A stretch of DNA of 64,000 nt. It comes from Antedon mediterranea. Taxonomy: Eukaryota; Echinodermata; Crinoidea; Comatulida; Antedonidae. A program made the translations under genes and the position numbers. Numbering within the stretch: position 1 is the stretch's first letter; each line of letters begins with the position of its first letter. The notes under the pieces are model-generated. The model worked only from the letters and a program-made list of their open reading frames with translations. It was not told the DNA's origin and did not search any database. Location: contig NC_092675.1 in assembly GCF_964355755.1 (NCBI RefSeq), forward strand, positions 27,010,412 through 27,074,411, read 5' to 3'. This document shows, piece after piece, positions 49,901-60,990 of this stretch.

Positions 49901-52040
49901 TTTTTTGGTATTATAATGTAAAGTTCCATCATGCACATTGATTATTGCGCATCCCTTGTTGATATTTCTTTTGAGTCGTTCTGATTCTACATGGACATTA
50001 AACGTACTAATAGAATAGCTACTAAGAACATTTAAAACTTGATCTGTCAATTGATCATATTCCTCAACGCTATTTATAACCGTGATATTCCCGCCAACCA
50101 TTTCACATTCACGTTGGGCATCAATACACGATCTAGGTTTTTTGTCCACTTTTATAAATTTATAGCAGTTGGGGTTGCTGTATACGGGTCCGCCTGCAAA
50201 TAAATCAATTGTACTGATGACGAAATAGTGAATGTAAGAAAATAATTAGTATTCAATTTCACGATTAGAATGTCTTTTATGACTTGTTCTCAATCAGTCA
50301 TTACTGTTTTTGTTTTTACTTTTAAATATAAGTGAATTGAAACACATTTTGTCTATAAAATTATATCAATTCATATTTTTACTAATAACACGTTGTCTCA
50401 CTCATCATGATTTTATTATAATTTAAATATGAAACAATAACATTAATACTATACTAATACATTTAATATACTATTACTAGTAGGCTAAATATATTTAATA
50501 ATTACAAAGATAAAAGTAGATAGTAGTTAGACGTTCCTCATTGTTTTAATAATTATTTAGATCAATGATGGAACAATTGTTTAAATATTAATTATAATAT
50601 TAATTTGATTAAACACATCTATATCTTATATATAAAAGTCAAACTTGAATCCAATAATGGTGACAATTGTTTAACCTCTATTAAACTTCGGCCCGCGTCG
50701 TCCCTTTTTGTATTTCCATTCTCCATCTTCAGGGTATATCAGGTAGCAATGTATTGGGTGAAATAACACTAGAATAACAAATATATTGTTCATCGCTTGT
50801 TTTTATACATTCCGTGCTGTGAATACAATACTATACAGATATTGACTGCTTAGAGGTTAAATATAAGATTTGACATCCCCGAGGGAATGATATTAAGTTC
50901 GAGGGAATAGGGCCTATATATTTCCCGAAGCGCCAGCTGAGGGAAATATATATTCCACGAGAACTTAATATCATTCCCGAGGGGATGTCAAATCTTATAT
51001 TTAACCGATATAAAAGGCAATATCTGTTATATTATATAGCCAAGAACAAGTCTGCTGGGTTGGGTGAAGCTAGACTAGGCCTAGGCCTACTATAGTATTT
51101 GTATTGTTGTATTTAAACAAGCCTGCCTAGAAAGACACCTTACCTTGCGAAGAATAATATACAGATAATTACTAATTAATGATTCCTTGGCAATAAAATA
51201 TTCACTTAGGCCTAGGTCGTTTAAATTAACAGAAGAATTTCCATCAATAAGCCTATTAAAAATAATAATAATTATAATCAGGTAGGCCGAATAAACAATT
51301 CGTCTTCTTCTCGATCTTCTTCGAGGAGCCGAATCACCGGATGTTCAGCGCGTACTAGTTACTAGGTTACTACCGTGAGTATTGACCAATCACAAACGGT
51401 GTTTCATCACATTTAGGGTGGACTTATAACAAATGAGGGCGCTATGTATGCATAGTTTAAATAGTTTAGAAGATTAATTTCTTCAAGCAACTTTCGTGGC
51501 GCAACGGTTGAAGCGTTGTCTTGCGATGGAGTGACAATTCCACCCGAGTTCAAGATCGAGTTGATGACTTTTGTTTATTTATCGGCAATGCGAGTGTTGG
51601 CACACGAAAATTACACAGTCAATATCATCGTACTCGAGAATCTATATGTTTAATGACAGGGGACACGATAATTACGCGAAAATTACACAGTCAATATCAT
51701 CGTTCTCGAGGATATATACGATTTACGATCCTCGCAGCGGTAGTCATGTGATGCAGTTTCAACCAATCACGTTAGCGTATTTACATAGGCTATGTAATAT
51801 AACATATTATTCATATATTTACTGATAGATCTACCACTGGTGAAAAATAACATAGTGAATTCCGCCGTAGTCTATATAAAGTTATCACTGTATGCGATAG
51901 TTTGGTTTTATCATACTTATGTAAGGAACATGAACAATGAATACTTACTTAGGACATGATTGTTCAGCCTCTGCCATTTTCCATTTTAACATGCATATTA
52001 CTACTGAAACACATATTAGCCATTGTATAACCCTAAGCAT
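46993..52040 (-). CDS. CTLD receptor D, long tail, probably disrupted at exon 2
   Basis: Exons: 51949-52040 (signal peptide MLRVIQWLICVSVVICML), truncated exon 2 at about 50676-50750, CTLD 49840-50193, stalk-TM 47945-48211, tail 46993-47648. The CTLD has NCYKFIKV, DAQRECEMVGGNITVINS, KGCAIINV and IICESTG. The tail keeps LYAVP, EAYDSL, EMYDCI, AYYANS, DIYSAA, NEYGKL, MYSFV and STYDRL; DIYSAV has become DIYSAA and the second Tyr of MYSYV is Phe. In exon 2 a deletion joins intron 1 sequence (as at 38565-38600 in B) directly to CATTGCTACCTGATATACC, removing the acceptor and the GFNCSGVDK part. The nearest AG upstream gives an early stop, and skipping exon 2 shifts the frame (phase 2 to phase 1). 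D is therefore probably a recent pseudogene unless another first exon is used. Confidence 0.72.
47715..47785 (-). pseudogene. Relic stalk exon in receptor D, intron 4
   Basis: The counterpart of the relic at 34320-34400. GATATATTTCCTGGAATATG is retained with a one-base difference nearby. It shows that the relic predates the B/D duplication. Confidence 0.55.
49170..49499 (-). pseudogene. Non-LTR retrotransposon ORF2 C-terminal relic
   Basis: The translated end contains STCPLCNKGSEDLIHFVFMC followed by AIRASL. This C-P-x-C...H...C cluster is typical of the very end of LINE reverse-transcriptase polyproteins. Upstream NRKVAKWQQDND fits the same region. Only about 100 residues survive. It is in intron 3 of D, with a counterpart in B at 35925-36065. 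Confidence 0.7.
50855..51006. mobile_element. Near-perfect foldback element W in receptor D intron 1
   Basis: GGTTAAATATAAGATTTGAC on the left mirrors GTCAAATCTTATATTTAACC on the right. Pairing continues inward through CATCCCCGAGGGAATGATAT, giving arms of about 45 bp around a centre of about 55 bp. It is absent from the corresponding intron of B. Confidence 0.85.
51490..51560 (+). mobile_element. tRNA-derived SINE-like segment
   Basis: A-box TGGCGCAACGG at about 51499 and B-box-like GAGTTCAAGATC at about 51546, at roughly tRNA spacing. The arms do not fold into a convincing functional tRNA, so it is read as a SINE head. It belongs to a block of about 1 kb (50840-51815) inserted in intron 1 of D relative to B. 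Confidence 0.5.
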
Positions 52041-53680
52041 AGTGGTGTTGCTTTCAGGGTCGATAAATGTATGGAATAACACGGAAATTACTATTTACCA
52101 CGAACTCAAACCATTGAAATAAAATATTCGTATTTGTACTTCCGGGTTTAAGATCATTTTTAGCCTGGGAAATGCAGTTTCATAGAAGTTTATGAATGGC
52201 AATTTTCACAAATATAATTGTTTATAGAATTGTTTTTAAACATTGATATATTTTTACTCTCTTCCTTATAATTCTAGCAAGTTGATTCCTTAACTTTGGG
52301 GTCTATGTTATAACCAGGCCTACTTGCTGACCCATATTGGTTAGTTTTAATGTTATTACAGTACGGTAGTTGTCTTTCGAGTATATATCATAATGTGCAT
52401 GAAAGTATGAAATATATTAAATAAGGAAATTAAAACATTTTTGAAGTTGTCCTTTATGGAACATAAGCTAAATATAATAATATCATTATGTAATAATTAT
52501 AATATATATTAGTTTAATGAGTCTACATGAAAAAAAATGCAGTAGGACAAACTTCGCTATTGCATCGAAGATTGAAAGCAATTTCAACAAGGCCATATAC
52601 ATGGGTGTAGTCGAGTGCACACATTTTAGTTAGTGTGTACCAACCAACCGACCGACCAACATAGTGAGCTGTAGAGTTTGCCATCAGACTAAATATTGGA
52701 TAGATTAGCTATATAATAATATAGGGCCTATCTACTGAAATATATTTGGAAAAATTCTTGCAAGGTATATTACTTACTTTGAATGCTTGTTCGTTATCCA
52801 TTTTCACCATTAACAAGTGGTCGCCAAATTGATTCCTTTGTTAAATTCTTGAATTGTTGGGTTTTATTTTTTATTTTGTTTATGTGTTGTTTCGCATTTT
52901 TAAATTTTTTTTTGTGGAGTGAGGCGCAAAGAAATGAAATTTTTTTTAAAACAGCTGGAAATATTTTATTTAAAAATTCAGTTTAAAAATTGATGTCATT
53001 GTCGTAAAATATAATTTGTTATTGTTATAACGTATTTTTCCAGTGTACTGCAATGTACTTAGTTACTCAATTACATTTAGATATAATATGATTTCTTTCC
53101 AGGATCATATTTATGTTTCAAGCGCTAGAGACCAAAGTTTATTCCTTCTATTAACTGTTTTCCTGTTTTGTGGAGGAATCCTTCGTTTTTCACAAACGCA
53201 TTTAGTCATGTTTTTAAGTAATGCATTTTAGTCAGCACATGTTAGTAGATTGTGTTGAATCGGTCCATTTTAGTCAACGTATTTTGTCGATGAAGATCAA
53301 TCTTCTTATTTCATGCCAGTTTCAAATGTATTTCCATTTTATATTACTATGAACAATAAAATAATATCAGTATCAGTATCAGTCGATGTAGAATGCATTT
53401 AGTTGATGCATTTTAATCATCATTTCAGTCAATGCATGTTTGTAGTAGTCGTTTTCATTTAATGCAGATTTAATCAATGTTGAGTATTAGTCGACAGTTA
53501 AAATCACATCTGTCCGAAAATGAATCATCGACAATTTCGAAAAACAAAATTGTAAATTCTATACAGTAAAATAAATAAACGCTTATATTTCATAGAAACT
53601 AGGTACGATGTGCCTCAATATATATTTTATTTAAACTTTTTCAGCTTATAGGCTTTCAAGCTTAGTAGCACCGAATAACA
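52041..53680. other. Intergenic downstream copy of the B-C spacer
   Basis: It matches 38.9-40.5 kb, including the CCGA element (52600-52680) and the AATGCATTTTAGTCA repeats (53215-53480). No gene is seen. Confidence 0.6.
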
Positions 53681-53689
53681 TTATTTACG

Positions 53690-55940
53690 ACTGTTAATGT
53701 ACTGCACCTTTTCTGTTATTGATTTTATAAATAATAATCATCGTCTGAACATTATTTACAAACTATTTTAGTCACCTCAATACTGCACCTTTTCTGTTAT
53801 TGATTTCATAAATAATAAGCATCGTCTGAACATTATTTACAGATTATTTTAGTCACCTCAATACTGCACTTTTCTGGTATTGATTTTATAAATAATAAGC
53901 ATCGTCTGAACTTTATTTACAGACTATTTTTAGCCACCTCAATACTGCATTTTCTCGGTTATTAATTTTATAAATAATAAGCATCGCCTGAACATTATTT
54001 ACAAACTATATTTAGCCACCTCAATACTGCACCTTTTCTGTTATTGATTTTATAAATAATAATAATCGTCTGGACATTATTTATAGACAATTTTTAGCCA
54101 CCTCAATACTGCATTTTCTCTATTATTAATTTTATAAATAATAATCATCGTCTGAACATTATTTACAGACTATTTTTAGCCACCTCAATACTGCATTTTC
54201 TCTGTTATTAATTTTATAAATAATAATCATCGTCTGAACATTATTTACAGACTATTTTTAGCCACCTCAATACTGCATTTTCTCTGTTATTAATTTCATA
54301 AATAATAATCATCGTCTGAACATTATTTACAGACTATTTTTAGCCACCTCAATACTGCATTTTCTCTGTTATTAATTTTATAAATAATAATCATCGTCTG
54401 AACATTATTTACAGACTATTTTTAGCCACCTCAATACTGCATTTTCTCTGTTATTAATTTTATAAATAATAAGCATAGCCTGAACATTATTTACAAACTA
54501 TATTTAGCCACCTCAATACTGCACCTTTTCTGTTATTGATTTTATAAATAATAATCATCGCCTGAACATTATTTACAGACTATGTTTAACCCCCTCAATA
54601 ATGCACTTTTCCTGTTATTAATTTTATAAATAATAAGCATCGTCTGAACATTATTTACAAATTATATTTAGCCACCTCAATACTGCACCTTTTCTGTTAT
54701 TAATTTTATAAATAATAATCATCGTCTGAACATTATTTACAGACTATTTTTAGCCACCTCAATACTGCATTTTCTCTGTTATTAATTTTATAAATAATAA
54801 GCATAGCCTGAACATTATTTACAAACTATATTTAGCCACCTCAATACTGCACCTTTTCTGTTATTGATTTTATAAATAATAATCATCGCCTGAACATTAT
54901 TTACAGACTATGTTTAACCCCCTCAATAATGCACTTTTCCTGTTATTAATTTTATAAATAATAAGCATCGTCTGAACATTATTTACAAATTATATTTAGC
55001 CACCTCAATACTGCACCTTTTCTGTTATTAATTTTATAAATAATAAGCATCGCCTGAACATTATTTACAAACTATATTTAGCCACCTCAATACTGCACCT
55101 TTTCTGTTATTGATTTTATAAATAATAATAATCGTCTGGACATTATTTATAGACAATTTTTAGCCACCTCAATACTGCATTTTCTCTATTATTAATTTTA
55201 TAAATAATAATCATCGTCTGAACATTATTTACAGACTATTTTTAGCCACCTCAATACTGCATTTTCTCTGTTATTAATTTTATAAATAATAATCATCGTC
55301 TGAACATTATTTACAGACTATTTTTAGCCACCTCAATACTGCATTTTCTCTGTTATTAATTTCATAAATAATAATCATCGTCTGAACATTATTTACAGAC
55401 TATTTTTAGCCACCTCAATACTGCATTTTCTCTGTTATTAATTTTATAAATAATAATCATCGTCTGAACATTATTTACAGACTATTTTTAGCCACCTCAA
55501 TACTGCATTTTCTCTGTTATTAATTTTATAAATAATAAGCATAGCCTGAACATTATTTACAAACTATATTTAGCCACCTCAATACTGCACCTTTTCTGTT
55601 ATTGATTTTATAAATAATAATCATCGCCTGAACATTATTTACAGACTATGTTTAACCCCCTCAATAATGCACTTTTCCTGTTATTAATTTTATAAATAAT
55701 AAGCATCGTCTGAACATTATTTACAAATTATATTTAGCCACCTCAATACTGCACCTTTTCTGTTATTAATTTTATATATAATAAGCATCGTCTGAACATT
55801 TCACAGACTGTTTTCAGCCACCTCAATACTGCACTTTTCTGTTATTAATTTTATAAATAATAAGCATCGCCTGAACATTTTACAGACTATTTTTAGCCAC
55901 CTCAACACTGTATTTTTCTGGTATTAATTACATAAATATT
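53690..55940. repeat. 82-bp tandem array with higher-order structure
   Basis: About 27 units with an 82-bp period (TCTGAACATT at 54151 and 54233). Each unit contains ATTTTATAAATAATAA, CATTATTTACAGAC and CCACCTCAATACTGCA. A variant unit with AACCCCCTCAATAATGCAC appears three times (near 54585, 54915 and 55655), at spacings that are multiples of the unit, so multi-unit blocks were duplicated. The paralogous locus at 40560-40730 has only two to three units. Confidence 0.92.
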
Positions 55941-56313
55941 AAATCATTTATATTTATTAATTGGCATAAATATTTTTGACATTTTATTAAAATTTAAAAA
56001 AGCAATAGAATAAACTAATTTTTTAAAGAATTAAATTAAAAATACTTGTCTCGTTAGGTCCCTAAATACACATAAATAAAATCACAAGCAAAAGAAACAT
56101 CAATATCATACGTATTATGTGTATGTTAATGTTACATTGCTCTTTGCACTTAATTACAATGAAAATTGATATAAATTAGTATAATTAAATTTTATATAAA
56201 ATACTTAGGATAGGGCCTATTCAGGTAACGATTTTGTAGCTAACATGCCACTAATGCATTTTATGATGAAATTTAGGCTTAGGACATACAGATAGTTAAT
56301 ATTTGCAACATCT

Positions 56314-59300
56314 TTATGAAATCAAACCATACACTTCATTTTTAACGACAGTATCATGGTACAATTCACTCTGGTCAATTGATGGAATAGCAGCACCATG
56401 CTTATATGAACCAGTCTGGAGTTTATCTTGTTTAATAGAGTTACCGTCAACCTTAGAATCTACAAAGATAAAATTAACAAATTAAAATTGACCACCATAG
56501 TTGCTCATCTGTATAGTTTTGTAACCAAACCAACATGTGGCCAATCCGACCACATTTATGCGAGTAGTGAACATATCTTTATGGTCAATTGTATCTAGAT
56601 TTCTCATCATATGCATATTCGGTAATGCAGCATCCGTGTGTTTCACATGTATTGCCTAGTGTTTCTAGTCTGGGTGTGTGGGGATTAATGCTCCATTACC
56701 ATATGAAAATAAATTTAAAACAATGATACAAATCATAAGACGTTGCTGATGCTTATCTGGGATTATGTTGATTGCAAAGGGCATTATTCCAGAATATATA
56801 TCTGAAGAAAACATATAATTATTATTTATCTTTTTCATTTATTCATTTGGTCAAAAACAATTAGAAAATGTATGAGAACCAGATTTCAAGCAATCTATTA
56901 GAAATGGGAGTTTAAAACCTTAATTAAAAACAGATCAAAGATTAACATTCGAATACAGTTAGGCCAATTCAAAAATGCATACAATAATAACACGTTTATT
57001 TTTCGCGCCGCGGCTCTAGCCAGTTATGTCCCAGGAGGACACATTCATTAATAAGCTGTTTCATAGCGGTAGCTTTAGTATCTAAGACTGACAGTTTTGT
57101 GAATTTGGAAACTCGACTATAATTTATAGGTAGCTGCTGGACCCAAAAAACGTCTGGGAGAAGAGAGTCTATATGAAAGCCTTTGCTGATAATACAGTAT
57201 TATTGAGATGTAGACGGAAATCTGTAAAATATTGATCAATAAATAATAACTTCGTTTTTGCTGTCAACCAGGCCGGTATTATAATAAGTCACTGTCAAAT
57301 AATCATTCGATAATGGTCAAAACTTTATTTTGGCTCTGTCAACATAAAGGGAGGTATTTACAATGACTTTCTTTGACTTTCAATCTAGGCCAATGTTATA
57401 ATAATACGCCGTCAGATATTAAATCATTGAAACAGTCCTCGTAAATTTTTTGTTGGTTATCAGATGCCGTGGGGGGTCCAATCAATTATCGTCAGAAGGT
57501 GAACAATCAGTCTACAGCAGATTATTAGGAACGCCTGCTCCATTAATTAATCCAGAAAAAGGTTTGAACATTATCTATTTGTTTATTAGCCTTCTCCTAA
57601 CACAATTATATTTTCTTTAAAAAAAAAGGTTTTATAAGTGGTTTCAACATTTATGATAGTAATGTCACAGTTCTGTGTCTGGACGCAAGTTCATAGACCT
57701 ACTAGTTATATTATTCATATTAACTGATACTTACTCTTCATTTACCGTAAAGTTCAGTTTTAATGAAATATATAATATAAATTGGCTTCGTAACAATTAA
57801 TTAGTTTTGAAAAGGTTAGTTTTTTGGTGATAGGTGAAAATTACATGTAACTTCGTAAACAATTTATTTTTTGTGTATAAAGGCCCAATTACACTATGAC
57901 GATAACGACAGACGATAAATATATAGCATGCATTTTTTTTACATAAACCAAAAGAAATTAGAAAGGTTTTCGTTCTAAAAATAATGTTTTTCAAATTTCA
58001 ATCAAATGACGTCATGATAAATAAAAACAATAAAATCGCTGTATTGTCACGATATTATTGGTCTTACTAATCATGACGTCATTTGATTGGACGTGTGAAA
58101 ATATAATTTTCATCAAAGGAATTGTTTATATTTCTTTTGGTTTATGTATTAAAAATGCACATTTGTCTATTTATCGTCGATCGTTATTGTCCTAGTGTAT
58201 GGGCCTTATGCTGTAAATGTTCAATTAATTGATCATTCCGATTTTATTAGTTTGACTCTTGCACAGTTGCTGTCTAATCGTTGTTGTGTAATATCATTTC
58301 GAACCATATTAAAATCATAAAGAGATTCATATTCCTTAACATGTGGCTGTGCATGGAAGTCTAGTCTACACAAACTCGGCCCCGGGCCTGAAAGTGTTGG
58401 TGAATTCATAATTATACTTAATATTATATATATAAACACAACAGGCATAGAAATAAATTCCAAACCGCCCGGTGATACACTGAAAATTATTTAATTAATT
58501 TTTGAAACGATAAAGATGAGGAAATCTGGGAGTGTTGAAACATTTCAATATTCATTTAAAAAAGTACATTAATTATGGTATTGATCAGTGCCTATAGAGG
58601 CGTAAAAACCCTCGGTCAATATCATGTAAAATGCACTGTGGAAGGGTCATTATTAAGACTGCAAAATTGGGCTTATCAACAAATAAATACTTTCGTTCAA
58701 AATGTAAAATCAAGGCTGAAAAATTGGGCTTATCAACAACAAAATATGTTATTATTAGACGCGATAACATCAAGGATAATCAGTATAATTATTAATATAG
58801 CCACTGTTACTAGTTATTCTACATGCTAAAGTAAATAAAAATCCACTAGAAAACAAGCAAGTCTGAATGTTATGCTTATTAGCCATGTTATGTTTGTTAC
58901 TGTAGGCCTATGATTGTTTGCAATGTCCACATATTATTTCCGTGGGCATATCCATAGTGTATCACTCACAAAAAAGACGTGTGAGGTTCTTTCTTTAAAT
59001 TTTGATGAATGATTTGTGTTACACAAGAGTCAAATGCTCAAGATATTGGCTAACGCCATGGGACCCTTGGCTTATCAATGAATAATAAATATAGTACTAC
59101 TTTCGTTCAATTGAAATCGGAATCTGACCGTTTCATTAAATTGGGTGTGATTAGGCCTAAACATATAATAATTTATTAAAAAGGTACAATAAAAACAAAT
59201 GCATCAGAGGCGTAAAGAACCCACGGTCAATATCATGTAAAATGTATATGGTATAAGCACTGTGGAAGGGGTCATTATTATTAAACTGGAAAATTCGGCT

Positions 59301-60990
59301 TATCAACAAATAAATACTTTCGTTTAAAATGTAAAATAAGACTGCAAAATTGGGCTTATCAACAAATAAATACTTTCGTTCAAAATGTAAAATAAGACTG
59401 CACAATTGGGCTTATCAACAAATAAAATACTTTTTTTCAAAATGTAAAATTAAGACTGGAAAATTGGGCTTATAAACAAATAAATACTTTTTTTCAAAAT
59501 GTAAAATTAAGACTGGAAAATTGGGCTTATAAACAAATAAATACTTCCGTTCAAAATGTAAGAAAACATTTTTTAAATATAATCCTTAAGCTCTGTCTAT
59601 ACTATCAAACTAAATATGATGTGCCCATATTATATAGACATGACGATGTCATATCACTACGATAATCGGGCATATCACTACCATATTTGGGCACATCACA
59701 CTTTTTTTGTTAAACTAGTTGGGACAGTGTAGACACAGAACTATGTGATCGAAACATAAGTCGGAATTGGACTGACGCGATTGATTTAATTGGGTATTTT
59801 TATTAATGTAATGATTCATTAAAAACTATAATACCGATACGCGTTTGGTATTGATCAATGGTGCAAAAAACCCTGAGAAATAATGTTATAACGCGATTTG
59901 GTGATAGCTTAGCAATAATACAACCCATATACTATTATTATAAATACCTATTACAAATCCATTCATATAACTTTTCATCGCGAACCGAAAATGTATAAAT
60001 GTTATTCTACAGACAGTAATTATATATTCAAAAGCCATATTATTATTATTATCAATACCTAAATGCGATAGTAATAACCACATACATTATTCCCAATACA
60101 AATTTGTGCGTTTAATTCTACAGTAGAAAGAAACGACTGTGCTGACAGGCCAATGACATAAATCACAAGTAAAGTCCCAATTGTTCACTTGCGTTTTGAT
60201 TGGCCGACCTATTATATTAGATTAATGAAGACTGTTCTTACAACTGTCCAGTCAAAAAGTTACGCGGCGTTTTTTGTAAGAAATATTTCTTGTTTATTTT
60301 GTAAACTGTTAAAAGTGACGTGAAGTTGGCCAGCAAGAAACGTAACAACAACAATTAAACTGGTTTATTTCCATTGGAAATGTTTAGAATAATTAATTTT
60401 CCATAATACTTGATAGTTTGTTAACATTCTCTTAAGGCAGTAGCGTAGAAGGTACCGTCAATAATTGTTGTTTTAGTTGCAATGAAATTTGCACCACTTT
60501 GTCAGTAAATAATGATTTTGATCACAAACTTTTTTTTAAAGTTCCTTAACATAGAACATTCATAAATAATAGATAAAGCCTACAATATTAAAAATAATGG
60601 TAACAAACACAAACAATACGATAACCTACCTAACAATTTCATAAGAGAGAATTACACATTTTGAAAATATTTATACTAAAATAAATGTTATCCTATATGT
60701 TGCTATCAAACTTTACGCACCTCTATCTACCATCTGTCGCTTTTTCCTTTTCCGTCGAATTAGAAAGAAAGCAATGAGTACAATCAAAATTATAACAACC
60801 AACGGCACACAGATCGCAGCAACTAAGTTAGCACTTGACTTATGTTGTTCAGATGCATGTGGTGGTGATATGTTATTCGTTGATGAAATAGCATAGTCTG
60901 CAGACGTCGATGTTACCAGTGACGTTTTTGTTAATTCTGGTACGAGGGTCGTTGATTGTGACGGTACTGGGCATATATCAGGAGATGCAT
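56314..60990 (-). CDS. CTLD receptor E, partial: stalk-TM exon and short-tail exon
   Basis: Two exons are recognised: 60721-60990 (stalk and TM) and 56314-56459 (48-residue tail), both phase 1. The stalk exon starts DASPDICPVPSQSTTLVPEL, is Ser/Thr-rich, and is followed by AAICVPLVVIILIVLIAFFL and RRKRKKR with a GTGCGT donor, as in B-D. The tail has GSYKHG, ELYHDT and EVYGLI and differs from C at Met/Leu and Val/Ile positions. The intron between them is enlarged by the 3.3-kb insertion at 57003-60290. Upstream exons (CTLD, exon 2, signal peptide) are not found between 60991 and 64000. Intron 3 sequence similar to B (35.28-35.42 kb) is visible to about 61640 and then repeats take over, so those exons lie beyond the window or are lost. 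Confidence 0.65.
56640..56712 (-). pseudogene. Decayed long-tail exon start (gene E)
   Basis: The counterpart of 41410-41512. The frame SYGNGALIPTHPD is followed by a stop (TAG) made by a small deletion. The acceptor AG is absent, as in C, so the loss predates the C/E duplication. Confidence 0.7.
57881..58206. mobile_element. Foldback element Y
   Basis: It starts AGGCCCAATTACACTATGAC and ends CCTAGTGTATGGGCCT. The arms continue inward (ACGACAGACGATAAAT against ATTTATCGTCGATCGT; TTTTACATAAACCAAAAGAA against TTCTTTTGGTTTATGTA; ATGACGTCAT on both sides). It is about 326 bp of imperfect inverted repeat without an open frame. Confidence 0.8.
58640..59565. repeat. Interspersed 56-58-bp repeat
   Basis: ATTGGGCTTATCAACAAATA recurs at 59352, 59408, 59466 and 59523 (spacing 56-58 bp), with two more units at 58665-58740. 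Units carry TACTTTCGTTCAAAATGTAA. A longer parent phrase with GGTCAATATCATGTAAAATG occurs at about 58614 and 59223. Confidence 0.8.
59589..59742. mobile_element. MITE family X, copy 4
   Basis: Left end AGCTCTGTCTATACTATCAA, right end ACAGTGTAGACACAGAACT. The interior has CATATCACTACCATATTTGG and GGGCACATCACAC. It lies inside the insertion in receptor E. Confidence 0.8.

Larger units (their letters stand above)
45380..52050. repeat. Segmental duplication block 1, copy 2 (contains receptor D)
   Basis: The partner of 31850-38920 in the same orientation, offset by about 13.4 kb at the tail and TM exons. The open frame around the stalk-TM exon (47937-48269) encodes the same 110 residues as its partner (34543-34875). 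Confidence 0.85.
57003..60290. mobile_element. 3.3-kb insertion in receptor E (composite of repeats)
   Basis: At 41795-41815 the sequence runs ACACGTTTATTTGTTATTTTG without a break. In E it is split after ACACGTTTATT and resumes at TTTATTTTGTAAACTG near 60290. The word GTTTATT occurs on both sides and may be a target-site duplication. The inserted DNA contains foldback Y (57881-58206), a 56-58-bp tandem (58640-59565) and MITE X copy 4, with no coding capacity that I can recognise. Confidence 0.6.

Noticed and set aside
51490-51560. Functional tRNA gene
   Set aside because: A- and B-box-like words are present, but the acceptor and anticodon arms do not pair, so it was called a SINE-like segment instead.
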